Below are positions 45,483 through 57,400 of a stretch of DNA of 64,000 nucleotides, piece after piece. Under the pieces are notes generated by a model. The model did no database searches and was not told the origin of the DNA. It was given only the letters and a program-made list of their open reading frames with translations. The stretch lies in assembly GCF_021869535.1 (NCBI RefSeq), contig NW_026262668.1, positions 8,850,348 to 8,914,347 on the forward strand, in the 5' to 3' direction. The translations under genes and the position numbers were made by a program. How positions within the stretch are numbered: position 1 is the first letter of the stretch; each line of letters opens with the position of its first letter. The stretch comes from Mytilus californianus (lineage: Eukaryota; Mollusca; Bivalvia; Mytilida; Mytilidae).

Positions 45483-45639
45483 AGTATAATTGTTTTGATA
45501 AGCATGCACTTTTGTGTTCTTTTTTTTTGTGATAAATACTTACACCTATTCCTCGAACGCCAACATAATTTTACAGGTAAATTGTTGGTAGATCAACAAT
45601 GATCAAAGGATGTTGGCATTCGGATTAATCAGACTATGT

Positions 45640-45845
45640 CCCTGTGTGTACATGTAAGTGTCAAAAATTTTCAGTTCTTTGACAATATTCATTTTGTGTC
45701 AAAAACCTATGCTGTGTCAAATATTCAATCACAATCCAAATTCAGAGCTGTTTTAAGGTTAAATGTTGTGTACATACTTGCCCTAACTGTTCAGGGTTCG
45801 ACCTTTGCAGTCATATCAAGCAGCGCCCAGGAGCATTTTATTCTC
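45640..45845 (+). mobile_element. Diverged F1 tail fragment
   Basis: Contains CAAAAACCTATGCTGTGTCA, CAATCCAAATTCAGAGCTG and GTTCGACCTTTGCAGTCAT, ending GAGCATTTTAT. It is inserted in the dispersed repeat that continues at 45846. Confidence 0.8.
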
Positions 45846-46134
45846 ATTGTTGAAGACCCTACTGTTGCCTATAATTTCTTTCATCCTCTTCATTGAACTT
45901 TGAAGGATAAGTTGTCTCATTGGTAATCATACATGTACCACATCTCCTTGATTTTATTTAAATGCCTCACCATACATGTATGTATACATGTATAGTGATA
46001 AGGAGTCCATTCCTTCATCTGTCTGTTCATCCTTCTTTCACACTTTGTATAAGCACCTCCTCCTGAACTACTTGACAGAACTACATGTATTTAAAACTTT
46101 CTCAGATTCTTTAATCACATAAACATGATAATGT
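45846..46134. repeat. Dispersed repeat and short-element fragments left of the Naiad array
   Basis: 45846-45955 is the inverse orientation of the 5225 family (TTGTTGAAGACCCTACTG, GTCTCATTGGTAATCATAC). 46010-46130 (TCATCTGTCTGTTCATCC, AAGCACCTCCTCCTGAAC) resembles the microsatellite and core of another hairpin-type element. Similar words (GCACCTCCT, TTAAAACTTTCTCA) occur at 58139 and 58297, right of the array. Confidence 0.6.
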
Positions 46135-46796
46135 TCTTTGCATCGGCACTAAACACATTTATTTAAAAACCAGTTGTTGGCATGACACGGGTTATGTTCT
46201 TCTCATATATGTTATGATGGTATGATACTAAACCCCTAACGGGAAGGATTGTGCCTGATATTCATATGATGAAGACGTAATCTTTCAATCAGTTTAATTG
46301 AAGTCTGGAGCTGGCATGTCAGTTAACTGCTAGTAGTCTGTTGTTATTTATGTATTATTGTCATTTTGTTTATTTTCTTTGGTTACATCTTCTGACATCA
46401 GACTCGGACTTCTCTTGAACTGAATTTTAATGTGCGTATTGTTATGCGTTTACTTTTCTACATTGGCTAGAGGTATAGGGGGAGGGTTGAGATCTCATAA
46501 ACATGTTTAACCCCGCCGCATTTTTGCGCCTGTCCCAAGTCAGGAGCCTCTAGCCTTTGTTAGTCTTGTATTATTTTTAATTTTAGTTTCTTGTGTACAA
46601 TTTGGAGTTTAGTATGGCGTTCATTATCACTGAACTAGTATATATATTTGTTTAGGGGCCAGCTGAAGGACGCCTCCGGGCGCGGGAATTTCTCGCTGCA
46701 TTGAAGACCTGTTGGTGGCCTTCTGCTGTTGTCTGTTCTGTGGTCCGGTTGTTGTCTCTTTGACACATTCCCCATTTCCATTCTCAATTTTATTTT
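46135..46796 (+). repeat. Naiad pseudo-LTR 1
   Basis: First of three nearly identical segments of about 661 bp (also 53454-54115 and 57478-58138), from TCTTTGCATCGGCACTAAAC to CATTCTCAATTTTATTTT. It starts with the last codons and stop of the RT ORF (SLHRH-stop), so it carries the element's 3' UTR. Contains the SECIS-like hairpin and the AACCCCGCCGCATTTTTGCG segment. Confidence 0.9.
46204..46274 (+). promoter_or_regulatory. Candidate SECIS element in pLTR1
   Basis: Identical copy of the hairpin described at 53523-53590. As the leading pLTR it precedes body A and would not be in the 3' UTR of an intact copy upstream unless a further unit existed. Confidence 0.55.
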
Positions 46797-49430
46797 TTAC
46801 AGAGTTTGTCTTTAGTGCCGTGTGGAGACAGTAGAGTGCCTCCCCGTGCTTCAGGTTTATGCTCTTATAATATACTAGATTATGGAGTGTGTGTCCGAGC
46901 GAGAACTTCTCTAGTTCATTTCTTTAGGAATATTTATCAAAAAGTAGTATTTCAATATTCAGCCCCATTCTACTATTTAGTCAGACGTCAGTCGCTACCC
47001 TAATATACCCTTTCTTTTTCGGGTAATTAATACGGATAGCGTTTGACATCTTTAGCCGAACAGATTTATCATTTTTACATAATTTAATTCATTGTATGCT
47101 GGTTCATATTCTGGACGCCAGTCTTTGCTCCTTTCTAATATAATTCACAAACAAAAAACAAATATGAAGCTTAGAAATGGAAAAATATTAAATACTAAAC
47201 TCGTTCAAAGGGTATCTACACGTCTCAATCTTCAAAATCGCTTATCTAAAAATACTACCATCGCTAACATTTTTAACAATAAAAATCGTGGTTACCCTTC
47301 TATCGATAAGTGTCATGCCAAAAAATGACTTACATGTCCCCGTCTTTCCACCAACAATACGGTAAGGTCCACGTTTAATGGTCGCACATTTTCTTTAAAT
47401 TTTGAAACTGATATAACTTGAAAAACAAACAGTATAATTTATTTACTCACATGAAACAAACCGGGATGCGGTATTCAGTACGTAGGTGAAACTGGACGAT
47501 ATTTATCTAAACGCACTCAAGAACATCTGTATCGTTTTAAAAGACCCAATAAATTCAAAAGTATCATTTATCAACACCTTAAGAAGCACAATCATCCTAT
47601 TAAATATTTAGCAGTTCAACCTTTAGAAGTAGTAAATAAGCAGCCTGGTGAATCTCATTCAAAGTTTGTACGATCGCGGAAAATAATTGAATTAAATTGG
47701 ATTAAAAAATTACAGACAGTCTACCCTCTCGGTCTTATGATAATATCATGGGAATTGGTAATATGTCAAGAACCGATTCTGTTAACATTTTGGATATAGT
47801 TTCTAAAACTGTTCGTAAAAACCGTTCTCATGGTTGTAGAAAAAATCGCAATCAAAGAAAATTTCGGACCAATCCTACCAATATTTCGGACCTAATTTCT
47901 ATTTCAAAAAACAACGGCAGACATTATCTGTTAACAAAGCTCTGTTCATTACCGGTTAATAAGTTAAATAAAATTTTAGAGGATTGCAACACAATTTCAT
48001 ATAGCAGTCCTAAGTATGAAATCGTTCAAATTATAATGGCATATTGTTATTCTAAACTGTTTCCCAAAATTGATCGCCCTGAAGATCATAAAAAACAGTT
48101 TATTAAAATAAAGTATGTCAATAAAGGTTTTGATTTTGTAAATATTGCCGGTATTTTTAACGACCATTCTGTTAAAGAACAAATTCCGGGATATTTTGAT
48201 AATACTGAGCTCCCTCTTATTTGTTATATTTACAAGAAATCTATCTGGAAATTTGTGTTTAATTATAGCCAATTGTGTAAAGATGTTAATATCAGTGAAA
48301 ATACACCTACTTCATGTAATTGCAGTAATTCCGAATACATTTATGGACCCATTTCCCATGTTATAACAGGAGATCTTAACATCGTTCAAGACCGAGAGTT
48401 AAAATCATTCCTCAGTAAAGGACCTAAATATCGTCCCCCGTCAATTATTAATTGGAATGAGTGTCGTAATATCATCCACGACTCACTCCATACTTACTGT
48501 TTGAAATGGATAAAACGGGAAAAAGCTGACAAAAAATCTTTGGACTCTTTTTTTAAATCAGTAATGAACATAGTTGATATACGTATTCAACATTTTAAAG
48601 AACATTTTACTCTTAACAATAACCACAATAAACCTATTTCTCGTATCAAACATAAACTAAAAGAACTAGCCAAGGAATTTGTTTTTGTCCCGGCCGATAA
48701 AGCTGCTAATAATATTATTATTGTTTGACGTAAATTTTACATTGAGGTTCTGAAAAAAGAAATCACCAATTCACCAACATTCCAACTGACTCCATTTTCA
48801 GAAAACGACATCTGTAACAAACATAAACTTTTAGCTACCGCTTTACAAGCAGAACCAAATACAATGAAAGTCCCAACTATGTATTGGCTTCCGAAGCTAC
48901 ACAAAACACCTTACAAATATAGATTCATTTCGTCTTCAAGCCATTGTTCCACTACTAAATTGTCTATTCTTCTTACCAGTACACTTGGTACAATCAAAAA
49001 CCTGATAATAAATTGTTCAAATAAGGCCTTCGAAAATAGTGGAATTAATTACTTTTGGAGTGTCAAGAACTCGTTGGAAGTACTTGATAAATTGCATGCA
49101 TATATTGGTGATTTTGAATCTGTTCAAAGTTTTGATTTTTCTACCCTATATACCACATTGCCTCACATTCTCATTAAGAAAAAATTCACACACCTAATTA
49201 AATGGGCATTTAAAAAGTCAGAATGTGAATATATATGTTCAAACTCTTTTAGGTCATTTTTTAGTAGCAATAAACAAAAAAAACTATGTCAATTGGACAT
49301 GCTTTGATACTATATATGCCCTTGAATTTTTACTAGATAACATTTTTGTTCGCTTTGGAGATTCCGTATATCGTCAGGTTATCGGAATTCCAATGGGGAC
49401 TAACTGTGCACCACTTATTGCGGACCTTTT

Positions 49431-49483
49431 TATACGACCGCAAAAATTGAAAATTTTTTGGTCGTATATTGGTATGACGTTGG

Positions 49484-49514
<31 letters not shown>

Positions 49515-52500
49515 GTCGTCGTCGTCGTCGTCGTCGTCCGGCGTCGTCTGGCGTCGTCCGAAGACACATTGGTTTTCGCACTCTAACTTTAGTTTAAGTG
49601 AATGGATCTCCATGAAATTTTACCATAAGGTTCAATACCATGAAAGGAAGGTTGGGATTGATTTTAGGGGTTATGGTACCAACAGTTAAGGAATTAGGGG
49701 CCAAAAAGGGGCCAACAATAAGCATTTTTGTAACTTCCAGACAATAACTTGTGTGTAAGTGTATGGATCTCTCTGACATTGTACCACAAGGTTCCATATC
49801 ACAAAGGGAAGGCTGTAATTGATTTTGGGGGTAATTGCCTCAAAATGTTAGGAATTAGGGGCCAAAAAAGGGGCAAAAAACAAGCATTTTTCTAGTTTCA
49901 TGACAATAACTTGTGTGTAAGTGTTTGGATATTTCTGAAATTGTACTACAAGGTTCCATATCACAAAGGGAAAGCTGGAATTGAGTTTGGGGGTAATTGC
50001 CCGAAACGTTTAGGAATTGGGGGCCAAAAAGGGGCCAAAAATAAGCATTTTTCTAGTTTCCAGACAATAACTTGTGTTCAAGTGTATGGATCTCTCTGAA
50101 ATTGTACTGCAAGGTACCATACCACAAAGGGAAGGCTGAGATTGAGTTTGGGGGTGATGAATCATAAGGGGGTTCAAAAAATTTTGGGGGGGGGGATTTT
50201 TTTTTTTTTCTTTTTTTTTTCTTTTTTTCCTTTTTTTTTTCTTTTAAAATTTTCCATTTTAAGTTGGTTATTTCTGATTTATATTTAAAAGCAAATAATA
50301 ATGATATGGTAGGAGATACACACCAAACAGGATGTGTAAATTATTATATAATAAGTATTGTGCAATAGCAAGAAATTTTCAATTGCACAGTATTGCACAA
50401 TAGCAAGAAATCTTCAATTGCACAGTATTGCGCAATAGCAAGAAATCTTCAATTGCACAGTATTGCGCAATAGCAAGAAATATCCAATAGCACAATATTG
50501 CGCAATAGCAAGAAATTGTCAATTGTACAGTATTGCGCAATAGCAAGAAATAATCAATTGCACAGTATTGTGCAAAAGAAGATACTTCGTATAAATTGCT
50601 TATTTCTTGATCAATTTCAATGGGGTTTTATTCTTGAATTCTTGGGGTTCTTTAATATGCTGAATCTAACCGTGTATTAAGTTTTTAGATTTTGGGCCCC
50701 GTTTTTAAATTGGTCCACATTGAGGTCCAAAGGGTCCAAAATTTTACTTTGTTTGATTTCATCAAAAATTGAATTATTGGGGTTCTTTGATATGCCGAAT
50801 CTAACCGTGTATTTAGATTCTTAATTTTTGGTTCTGTTTTCAAATTGGTCTACATAAAGGTCCAAAGGGTCCAAAATTAAACTTAGTTTGATTTCAACAA
50901 AAATTGAATATATGGGGTTTTTTGATATGCTGAATCTAACCATGTATTTAGATTTTTGATTATGGGCCCAGTTTTCGAGTTGGTCCAAATCGGGGTCCAA
51001 AATTAAACTTTGTTTGATTTCAACAAAAATTGAATATATGGGGTTCTTTGATATGCTGAATCTAACCATGTATTTAGATTTTTGATTATGGGCCCAGTTT
51101 TCAAGTTGGTCCAAATCGGGGTCCAAAATTAAACTTTGTTTGATTTCAACAAAAATTGAATATATGGGGTTCTTTGATATGCTGAATCTAACCATGTATT
51201 TAGATTTTTGATTGTTGGGCCCCGTTATCAACTTTGTCCACATTGAGATCAAAAGGGTCCAAAATTAAACTTTGTTTGATTTCATCAAAAATTGAATATA
51301 TGGGGTTCTTTGATATGCTGAATCTAACCATGTATTTAGATTTTTGATTATGGGCCCAGTTTTCGAGTTGGTCCAAATCGGGGTCCAAAATTAAACTTTG
51401 TTTGATTTCAACAAAAATTGAATATATGGGGTTCTTTGATATGCTGAATCTAACCATGTATTTAGATTTTTGATTATGGGCCCAGTTTTCAAGTTGGTCC
51501 AAATCGGGGTCCAAAATTAAACTTTGTTTGATTTCAACAAAAATTGAATATATGGGGTTCTTTGATATGCTGAATCTAACCATGTATTTAGATTTTTGAT
51601 TGTTGGGCCCCGTTATCAACTTTGTCCATATTGAGATCAAAAGGGTCCAAAATTAAACTTTGTTTGATTTCATCAAAAATTGAATATATGGGGTTCTTTG
51701 ATATGCTGAATCTAACCATGTATTTAGATTTTTGATTATGGGCCCAGTTTTCAAGTTGGTCCAAATCGGGGTCCAAAATTAAACTTTGTTTGATTTCAAC
51801 AAAAATTGAATTCTTAGGGTTCTTTGATATGCTGAACCTAACCATGTATTTAGATTTTTGATTATGGGCCCAGTTTTCAAGTTGGTCCAAATCGGGGTCC
51901 AAAATTAAACTTTGTTTGATTTCAACAAAAATGGAATATATGGGGTTCTCTAATATGCTGAATCTAACCGTGTATTAAGTTTTTGGATTTTGGGCCCCGT
52001 TTTTAAATTGGTCCACATTGAAGTCCAAAGGGTCCAAAATTTAACTTTGTTTGATTTCATCAAAAATTGAATTATTGGGGTTCTTTGATATGCCGAATCT
52101 AACTGTGTATTTAGATTCTTAATTTTTGGTTCCGTTTTCAAATTGGTCTACATAAAGGTCCAAAGGGTCCAAAATTAAACTTAGTTTGATTTTAACAAAA
52201 ATTGAATTTTTAGGGTTCTTTGATATGCTGAATCTAAACATGTATTTAGATTTTTGATTATGGGCCCAGTTTTCAAGTTGGTCCAAATCGGGGTCCAAAA
52301 TTAAACTTTGTTTGATTTCAACAAAAATTGAATATATGGGGTTCTTTGATATGCTGAATCTAACCATGTATTTAGATTTTTGATTTTTGGGCCCTGTTAT
52401 CATTTTTGTCCACATTGAGATCAAAAGGGTCCAAAATTAAACTTTGTTTGATTTCATCAAAAATTGAATTCTTGGGGTTCTTTGATATGCTGAATCTAAC

Positions 52501-52731
52501 CATGTATTTAGATTTTGGATATTGGACCATAATAGGTGAATGTTCAATTTAAAATTTTTAAGTTCTTAGACCACATTCATTCTGTGTCAGAAACCTATGC
52601 TGTGTCAAATATTTAATCACAATCCAAATTCAGAGCTGTATCAAGCTTGAATGTTGTGTCCATACTTGCCCCAACTGTTCAGGGTTCGACCTCTGCGGTC
52701 GTATCAAGCTGCGCCCTGCGGAGCATTTTAT
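49431..52731 (+). mobile_element. F1 element, complete copy (3.30 kb) inserted in Naiad copy A
   Basis: Has the 5' hairpin, long (GTC)n tract (49484-49556), 160-bp units, G/T linker, 35-bp minisatellite (50352-50580), a long 126-bp array (50640-52500) and tail ending GCATTTTAT. Copy B of the Naiad supplies the exact empty site (GGACC, seven T, GTATTGC at 56747). Removing T49431 to T52731 restores it, leaving no target duplication beyond an ambiguous T or two. Confidence 0.93.
50885..51950. repeat. Higher-order 388-bp repeat in the F1 array
   Basis: Unit starts TCTTTGATATGCTGAATC fall at 51045, 51171, 51307, 51433, 51559, 51695 and 51821, i.e. spacings 126, 136, 126, 126, 136, 126. The trimer 126+126+136 = 388 bp repeats as a block (for example 51211 and 51599, GTTGGGCCCCGTTATCAAC), showing recent unequal-exchange expansion. 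Confidence 0.9.
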
Positions 52732-53453
52732 TTTGTATTGCTATGAGTTACAATTTATGACAAAAATCAGTAAAGACCCATCGAAACAACATCTGATACA
52801 CAAATTTAATAATACTTTTAGATATTTGGATGATATTTTGGCTCTCAATAATGACGACTTCAGTATGTATACTAAAGAAATTTATCCTGTTGAACTTACT
52901 TTAAATAAAGCTAATACTAACAATGACCACTGCCCTTTCCTCGATCTTGATATCTATATCATTAACGGAAAGCTTAATACTAAAATATATGATAAAAGAG
53001 ATGATTTTGCATTTCCTATCGTTAATTATCCATTTTTAGATGGTGACGTTCCCTTGTCACCATCTTACGGTGTTTATATATCTCAACTTGTACGATTCGC
53101 TCGTGTATGTAACAATGTTTTAGATTTTAACGAGAAATTTATGTATTACTGAAAAATTATTACACCAGGGTTTTCGATATCACAAACTAGTCAAAACATT
53201 TACTAAATTTTATCATCGGTATAAGGACATCATTCGTAAATATAGCTCAACATGCAGACTTCTTATACGTTCAGGTATTTCACATCCAATTTTTTATGGA
53301 AATATTCTTTATAAAGCACAAAAATGTCAGTATTCACCTCTGAAACTAACAACACCTTTAAATAGACTTATTAAGAAGGGATATAGTTACGATACTGTTG
53401 TCAGGTCATTAAAGATTGCATATTTTGGCGTTAATATTGATTCACTTATAGGG

Positions 53454-54115
53454 TCTTTGCATCGGCACTAAACACATTTATTTAAAAACCAGTTGTTGGC
53501 ATGACACGGGTTATGTTCTTCTCATATATGTTATGATGGTATGATACTAAACCCCTAACGGGAAGGATTGTGCCTGATATTCATATGATGAAGACATAAT
53601 CTTTCAATCAGTTTAATTGAAGTCTGAAGCTGGCATGTCAGTTAACTGCTAGTAGTCTGTTGTTATTTATGTATTATTGTCATTTTGTTTATTTTCTTTG
53701 GTTACATCTTCTGACATCAGACTCGGACTTCTCTTGAACTGAATTTTAATGTGCGTATTGTTATGCGTTTACTTTTCTACATTGGCTAGAGGTATAGGGG
53801 GAGGGTTGAGATCTCATAAACATGTTTAACCCCGCCGCATTTTTGCGCCTGTCCCAAGTCAGGAGCCTCTAGCCTTTGTTAGTCTTGTATTATTTTTAAT
53901 TTTAGTTTCTTGTGTACAATTTGGAGTTTAGTATGGCGTTCATTATCACTGAACTAGTATATATATTTGTTTAGGGGCCAGCTGAAGGACGCCTCCGGGT
54001 GCGGGAATTTCTCGCTGCATTGAAGACCTGTTGGTGGCCTTCTGCTGTTGTCTGTTCTGTGGTCCGGTTGTTGTCTCTTTGACACATTCCCCATTTCCAT
54101 TCTCAATTTTATTTT
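53454..54115 (+). repeat. Naiad pseudo-LTR 2
   Basis: Central pLTR shared between bodies A and B. Its first half matches pLTR3 (GAAGACATAATC, GTCTGAAGCTGG), while its second half matches pLTR1 except for CCGGGTGCGG. It contains the stop of ORF A, the SECIS-like hairpin and the leader of body B. Confidence 0.9.
53523..53590 (+). promoter_or_regulatory. Candidate Form-2 SECIS element (3' UTR of Naiad copy A)
   Basis: Read as RNA: lower helix CATATATG / CATATG; internal loop TT/ATT; quartet ATGA (53533-53536) opposite TGAT (53575-53578). The upper helix GGTATGAT (53538-53545) pairs with ATTGTGCC (53567-53574) using G-C, A-U and G-U pairs, then C-G and T-A after one A/G mismatch. An AAA bulge (53549-53551) and a CCC-CTAAC-GGG mini-stem follow. 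The quartet-to-AAA distance is about 11-12 nt, as in eukaryotic SECIS elements. It lies about 50 nt downstream of the ORF stop. Folding was done by eye. Confidence 0.65.
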
Positions 54116-54482
54116 TTACAGAGTTTGTCTTTAGTGCCGTGTGGAGACAGTAGAGTGCCTCCCCGTGCTTCAGGTTTATGCTCTTATAATATACTAGATT
54201 ATGGAGTGTGTGTCCGAGCGAGAACTTCTCTAGTTCATTTCTTTAGGAATATTTATCAAAAAGTAGTATTTCAATATTCAGCCCCATTCTACTATTTAGT
54301 CAGACGTCAGTCGCTACCCTAATATACCCTTTCTTTTTCGGGTAATTAATACGGATAGCGTTTGACATCTTTAGCCGAACAGATTTATCATTTTTACATA
54401 ATTTAATTCATTGTATGCTGGTTCATATTCTGGACGCCAGTCTTTGCTCCTTTCTAATATAATTCACAAACAAAAAACAAAT

Positions 54483-57400
54483 ATGAAGCTTAGAAATGGA
54501 AAAATATTAAATACTAAACTCGTTCAAAGGGTATCTACACGTCTCAATCTTCAAAATCGCTTATCTAAAAATACTACCATCGCTAACATTTTTAACAATA
54601 AAAATCGTGGTTACCCTTCTATCGATAAGTGTCATGCCAAAAAATGACTTACATGTCCCCGTCTTTCCACCAACAATACGGTAAGGTCCACGTTTAATGG
54701 TCGCACATTTTCTTTAAATTTTGAAACTGATATAACTTGAAAAACAAACAGTATAATTTATTTACTCACATGAAACAAACCGGGATGCGGTATTCAGTAC
54801 GTAGGTGAAACTGGACGATATTTATCTAAACACACTCAAGAACATCTGTATCGTTTTAAAAGACCCAATAAATTCAAAAGTATCATTTATCAACACCTTA
54901 AGAAGCACAATCATCCTATTAAATATTTAGCAGTTCAACCTTTAGAAGTAGTAAATAAGCAGCCTGGTGAATCTCATTCAAAGTTTGTACGATCGCGGAA
55001 AATAATTGAATTAAATTGGATTAAAAAATTACAGACAGTCTACCCTCTCGGTCTTATGATAATATCATGGGAATTGGTAATATGTCAAGAACCGATTCTG
55101 TTAACATTTTGGATATAGTTTCTAAAACTGTTCGTAAAAACCGTTCTCATGGTTGTAGAAAAAATCGCAATCAAAGAAAATTTCGGACCAATCCTACCAA
55201 TATTTCGGACCTAATTTCTATTTCAAAAAACAACGGCAGACATTATCTGTTAACAAAGCTCTGTTCATTACCGGTTAATAAGTTAAATAAAATTTTAGAG
55301 GATTGCAACACAATTTCATATAGCAGTCCTAAGTATGAAATCGTTCAAATTATAATGGCATATTGTTATTCTAAACTGTTTCCCAAAATTGATCGCCCTG
55401 AAGATCATAAAAAACAGTTTATTAAAATAAAGTATGTCAATAAAGGTTTTGATTTTGTAAATATTGCCGGTATTTTTAACGACCATTCTGTTAAAGAACA
55501 AATTCCGGGATATTTTGATAATACTGAGCTCCCTCTTATTTGTTATATTTACAAGAAATCTATCTGGAAATTTGTGTTTAATTATAGCCAATTGTGTAAA
55601 GATGTTAATATCAGTGAAAATACACCTACTTCATGTAATTGCAGTAATTCCGAATACATTTATGGACCCATTAATTTCCCATGTTATAACAGGAGATCTT
55701 AACATCGTTCAAGACCGAGAGTTAAAATCATTCCTCAGTAAAGGACCTAAATATCGTCCCCCGTCAATTATTAATTGGAATGAGTGTCGTAATATCATCC
55801 ACGACTCACTCCATACTTACTGTTTGAAATGGATAAAACGGGAAAAAGCTGACAAAAAATCTTTGGACTCTTTTTTTAAATCAGTAATGAACATAGTTGA
55901 TATACGTATTCAACATTTTAAAGAACATTTTACTCTTAACAATAACCACAATAAACCTATTTCTCGTATCAAACATAAACTAAAAGAACTAGCCAAGGAA
56001 TTTGTTTTTGTCCCGGCCGATAAAGCTGCTAATAATATTATTATTGTTTGACGTAAATTTTACATTGAGGTTCTGAAAAAAGAAATCACCAATTCACCAA
56101 CATTCCAACTGACTCCATTTTCAGAAAACGACATCTGTAACAAACATAAACTTTTAGCTACCGCTTTACAAGCAGAACCAAATACAATGAAAGTCCCAAC
56201 TATGTATTGGCTTCCGAAGCTACACAAAACACCTTACAAATATAGATTCATTTCGTCTTCAAGCCATTGTTCCACTACTAAATTGTCTATTCTTCTTACC
56301 AGTACACTTGGTACAATCAAAAACCTGATAATAAATTGTTCAAATAAGGCCTTCGAAAATAGTGGAATTAATTACTTTTGGAGTGTCAAGAACTCGTTGG
56401 AAGTACTTGATAAATTGCATGCATATATTGGTGATTTTGAATCTGTTCAAAGTTTTGATTTTTCTACCCTATATACCACATTGCCTCACATTCTCATTAA
56501 GAAAAAATTCACACACCTAATTAAATGGGCATTTAAAAAGTCAGAATGTGAATATATATGTTCAAACTCTTTTAGGTCATTTTTTAGTAGCAATAAACAA
56601 AAAAAACTATGTCAATTGGACATGCTTTGATACTATATATGCCCTTGAATTTTTACTAGATAACATTTTTGTTCGCTTTGGAGATTCCGTATATCGTCAG
56701 GTTATCGGAATTCCAATGGGGACTAACTGTGCACCACTTATTGCGGACCTTTTTTTGTATTGCTATGAGTTACAATTTATGACAAAAATCAGTAAAGACC
56801 CATCGAAACAACATCTGATACACAAATTTAATAATACTTTTAGATATTTGGATGATATTTTGGCTCTCAATAATGACGACTTCAGTATGTATACTAAAGA
56901 AATTTATCCTGTTGAACTTACTTTAAATAAAGCTAATACTAACAATGACCACTGCCCTTTCCTCGATCTTGATATCTATATCATTAACGGAAAGCTTAAT
57001 ACTAAAATATATGATAAAAGAGATGATTTTGCATTTCCTATCGTTAATTATCCATTTTTAGATGGTGACGTTCCCTTGTCACCATCTTACGGTGTTTATA
57101 TATCTCAACTTGTACGATTCGCTCGTGTATGTAACAATGTTTTAGATTTTAACAAGAGAAATTTATGTATTACTGAAAAATTATTACACCAGGGTTTTCG
57201 ATATCACAAACTAGTCAAAACATTTACTAAATTTTATCATCGGTATAAGGACATCATTCGTAAATATAGCTCAACATGCAGACTTCTTATACGTTCAGGT
57301 ATTTCACATCCAATTTTTTATGGAAATATTCTTTATAAAGCACAAAAATGTCAGTATTCACCTCTGAAACTAACAACACCTTTAAATAGACTTATTAAGA

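Larger units (their letters stand above)
47164..53480 (+). pseudogene. Naiad ORF, copy A (endonuclease-RT; interrupted)
   Basis: Likely start MKLRNGKILNTKL at 47164. In-frame TGA codons fall at 47326, 47419, 47452 and 48726. GIY-YIG core: IIYLLT...CGIQYVGETGRYLSKR. A one-base gap at about 47737 (CTCGGTCTTATGATAAT) shifts the frame at the end of the endonuclease, and a second shift occurs in the A8 run at about 49275. The CxC linker (SCNCSNSEYIYGPISHVI) is intact in this copy. At 49431-52731 an F1 element splits the RT between motif B and YLDD. Near 53130 two bases are missing relative to copy B, giving an early stop. RT synthesises cDNA primed by nicks from the GIY-YIG domain; this copy cannot be active as read. 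Confidence 0.85.

Noticed and set aside
46806-47003. 65-residue frame present twice (also at 54125) before the Naiad ORF
   Set aside because: It overlaps the pLTR end and leader and is not in frame with MKLRNGK. It has no recognisable domain and is conserved only because the two copies are near-identical.
46135-54115. An LTR retrotransposon, because of the direct repeats flanking the coding bodies
   Set aside because: No gag, protease, integrase, primer-binding site or TG..CA ends. The RT is Penelope-type with GIY-YIG, and the repeats are pseudo-LTRs.
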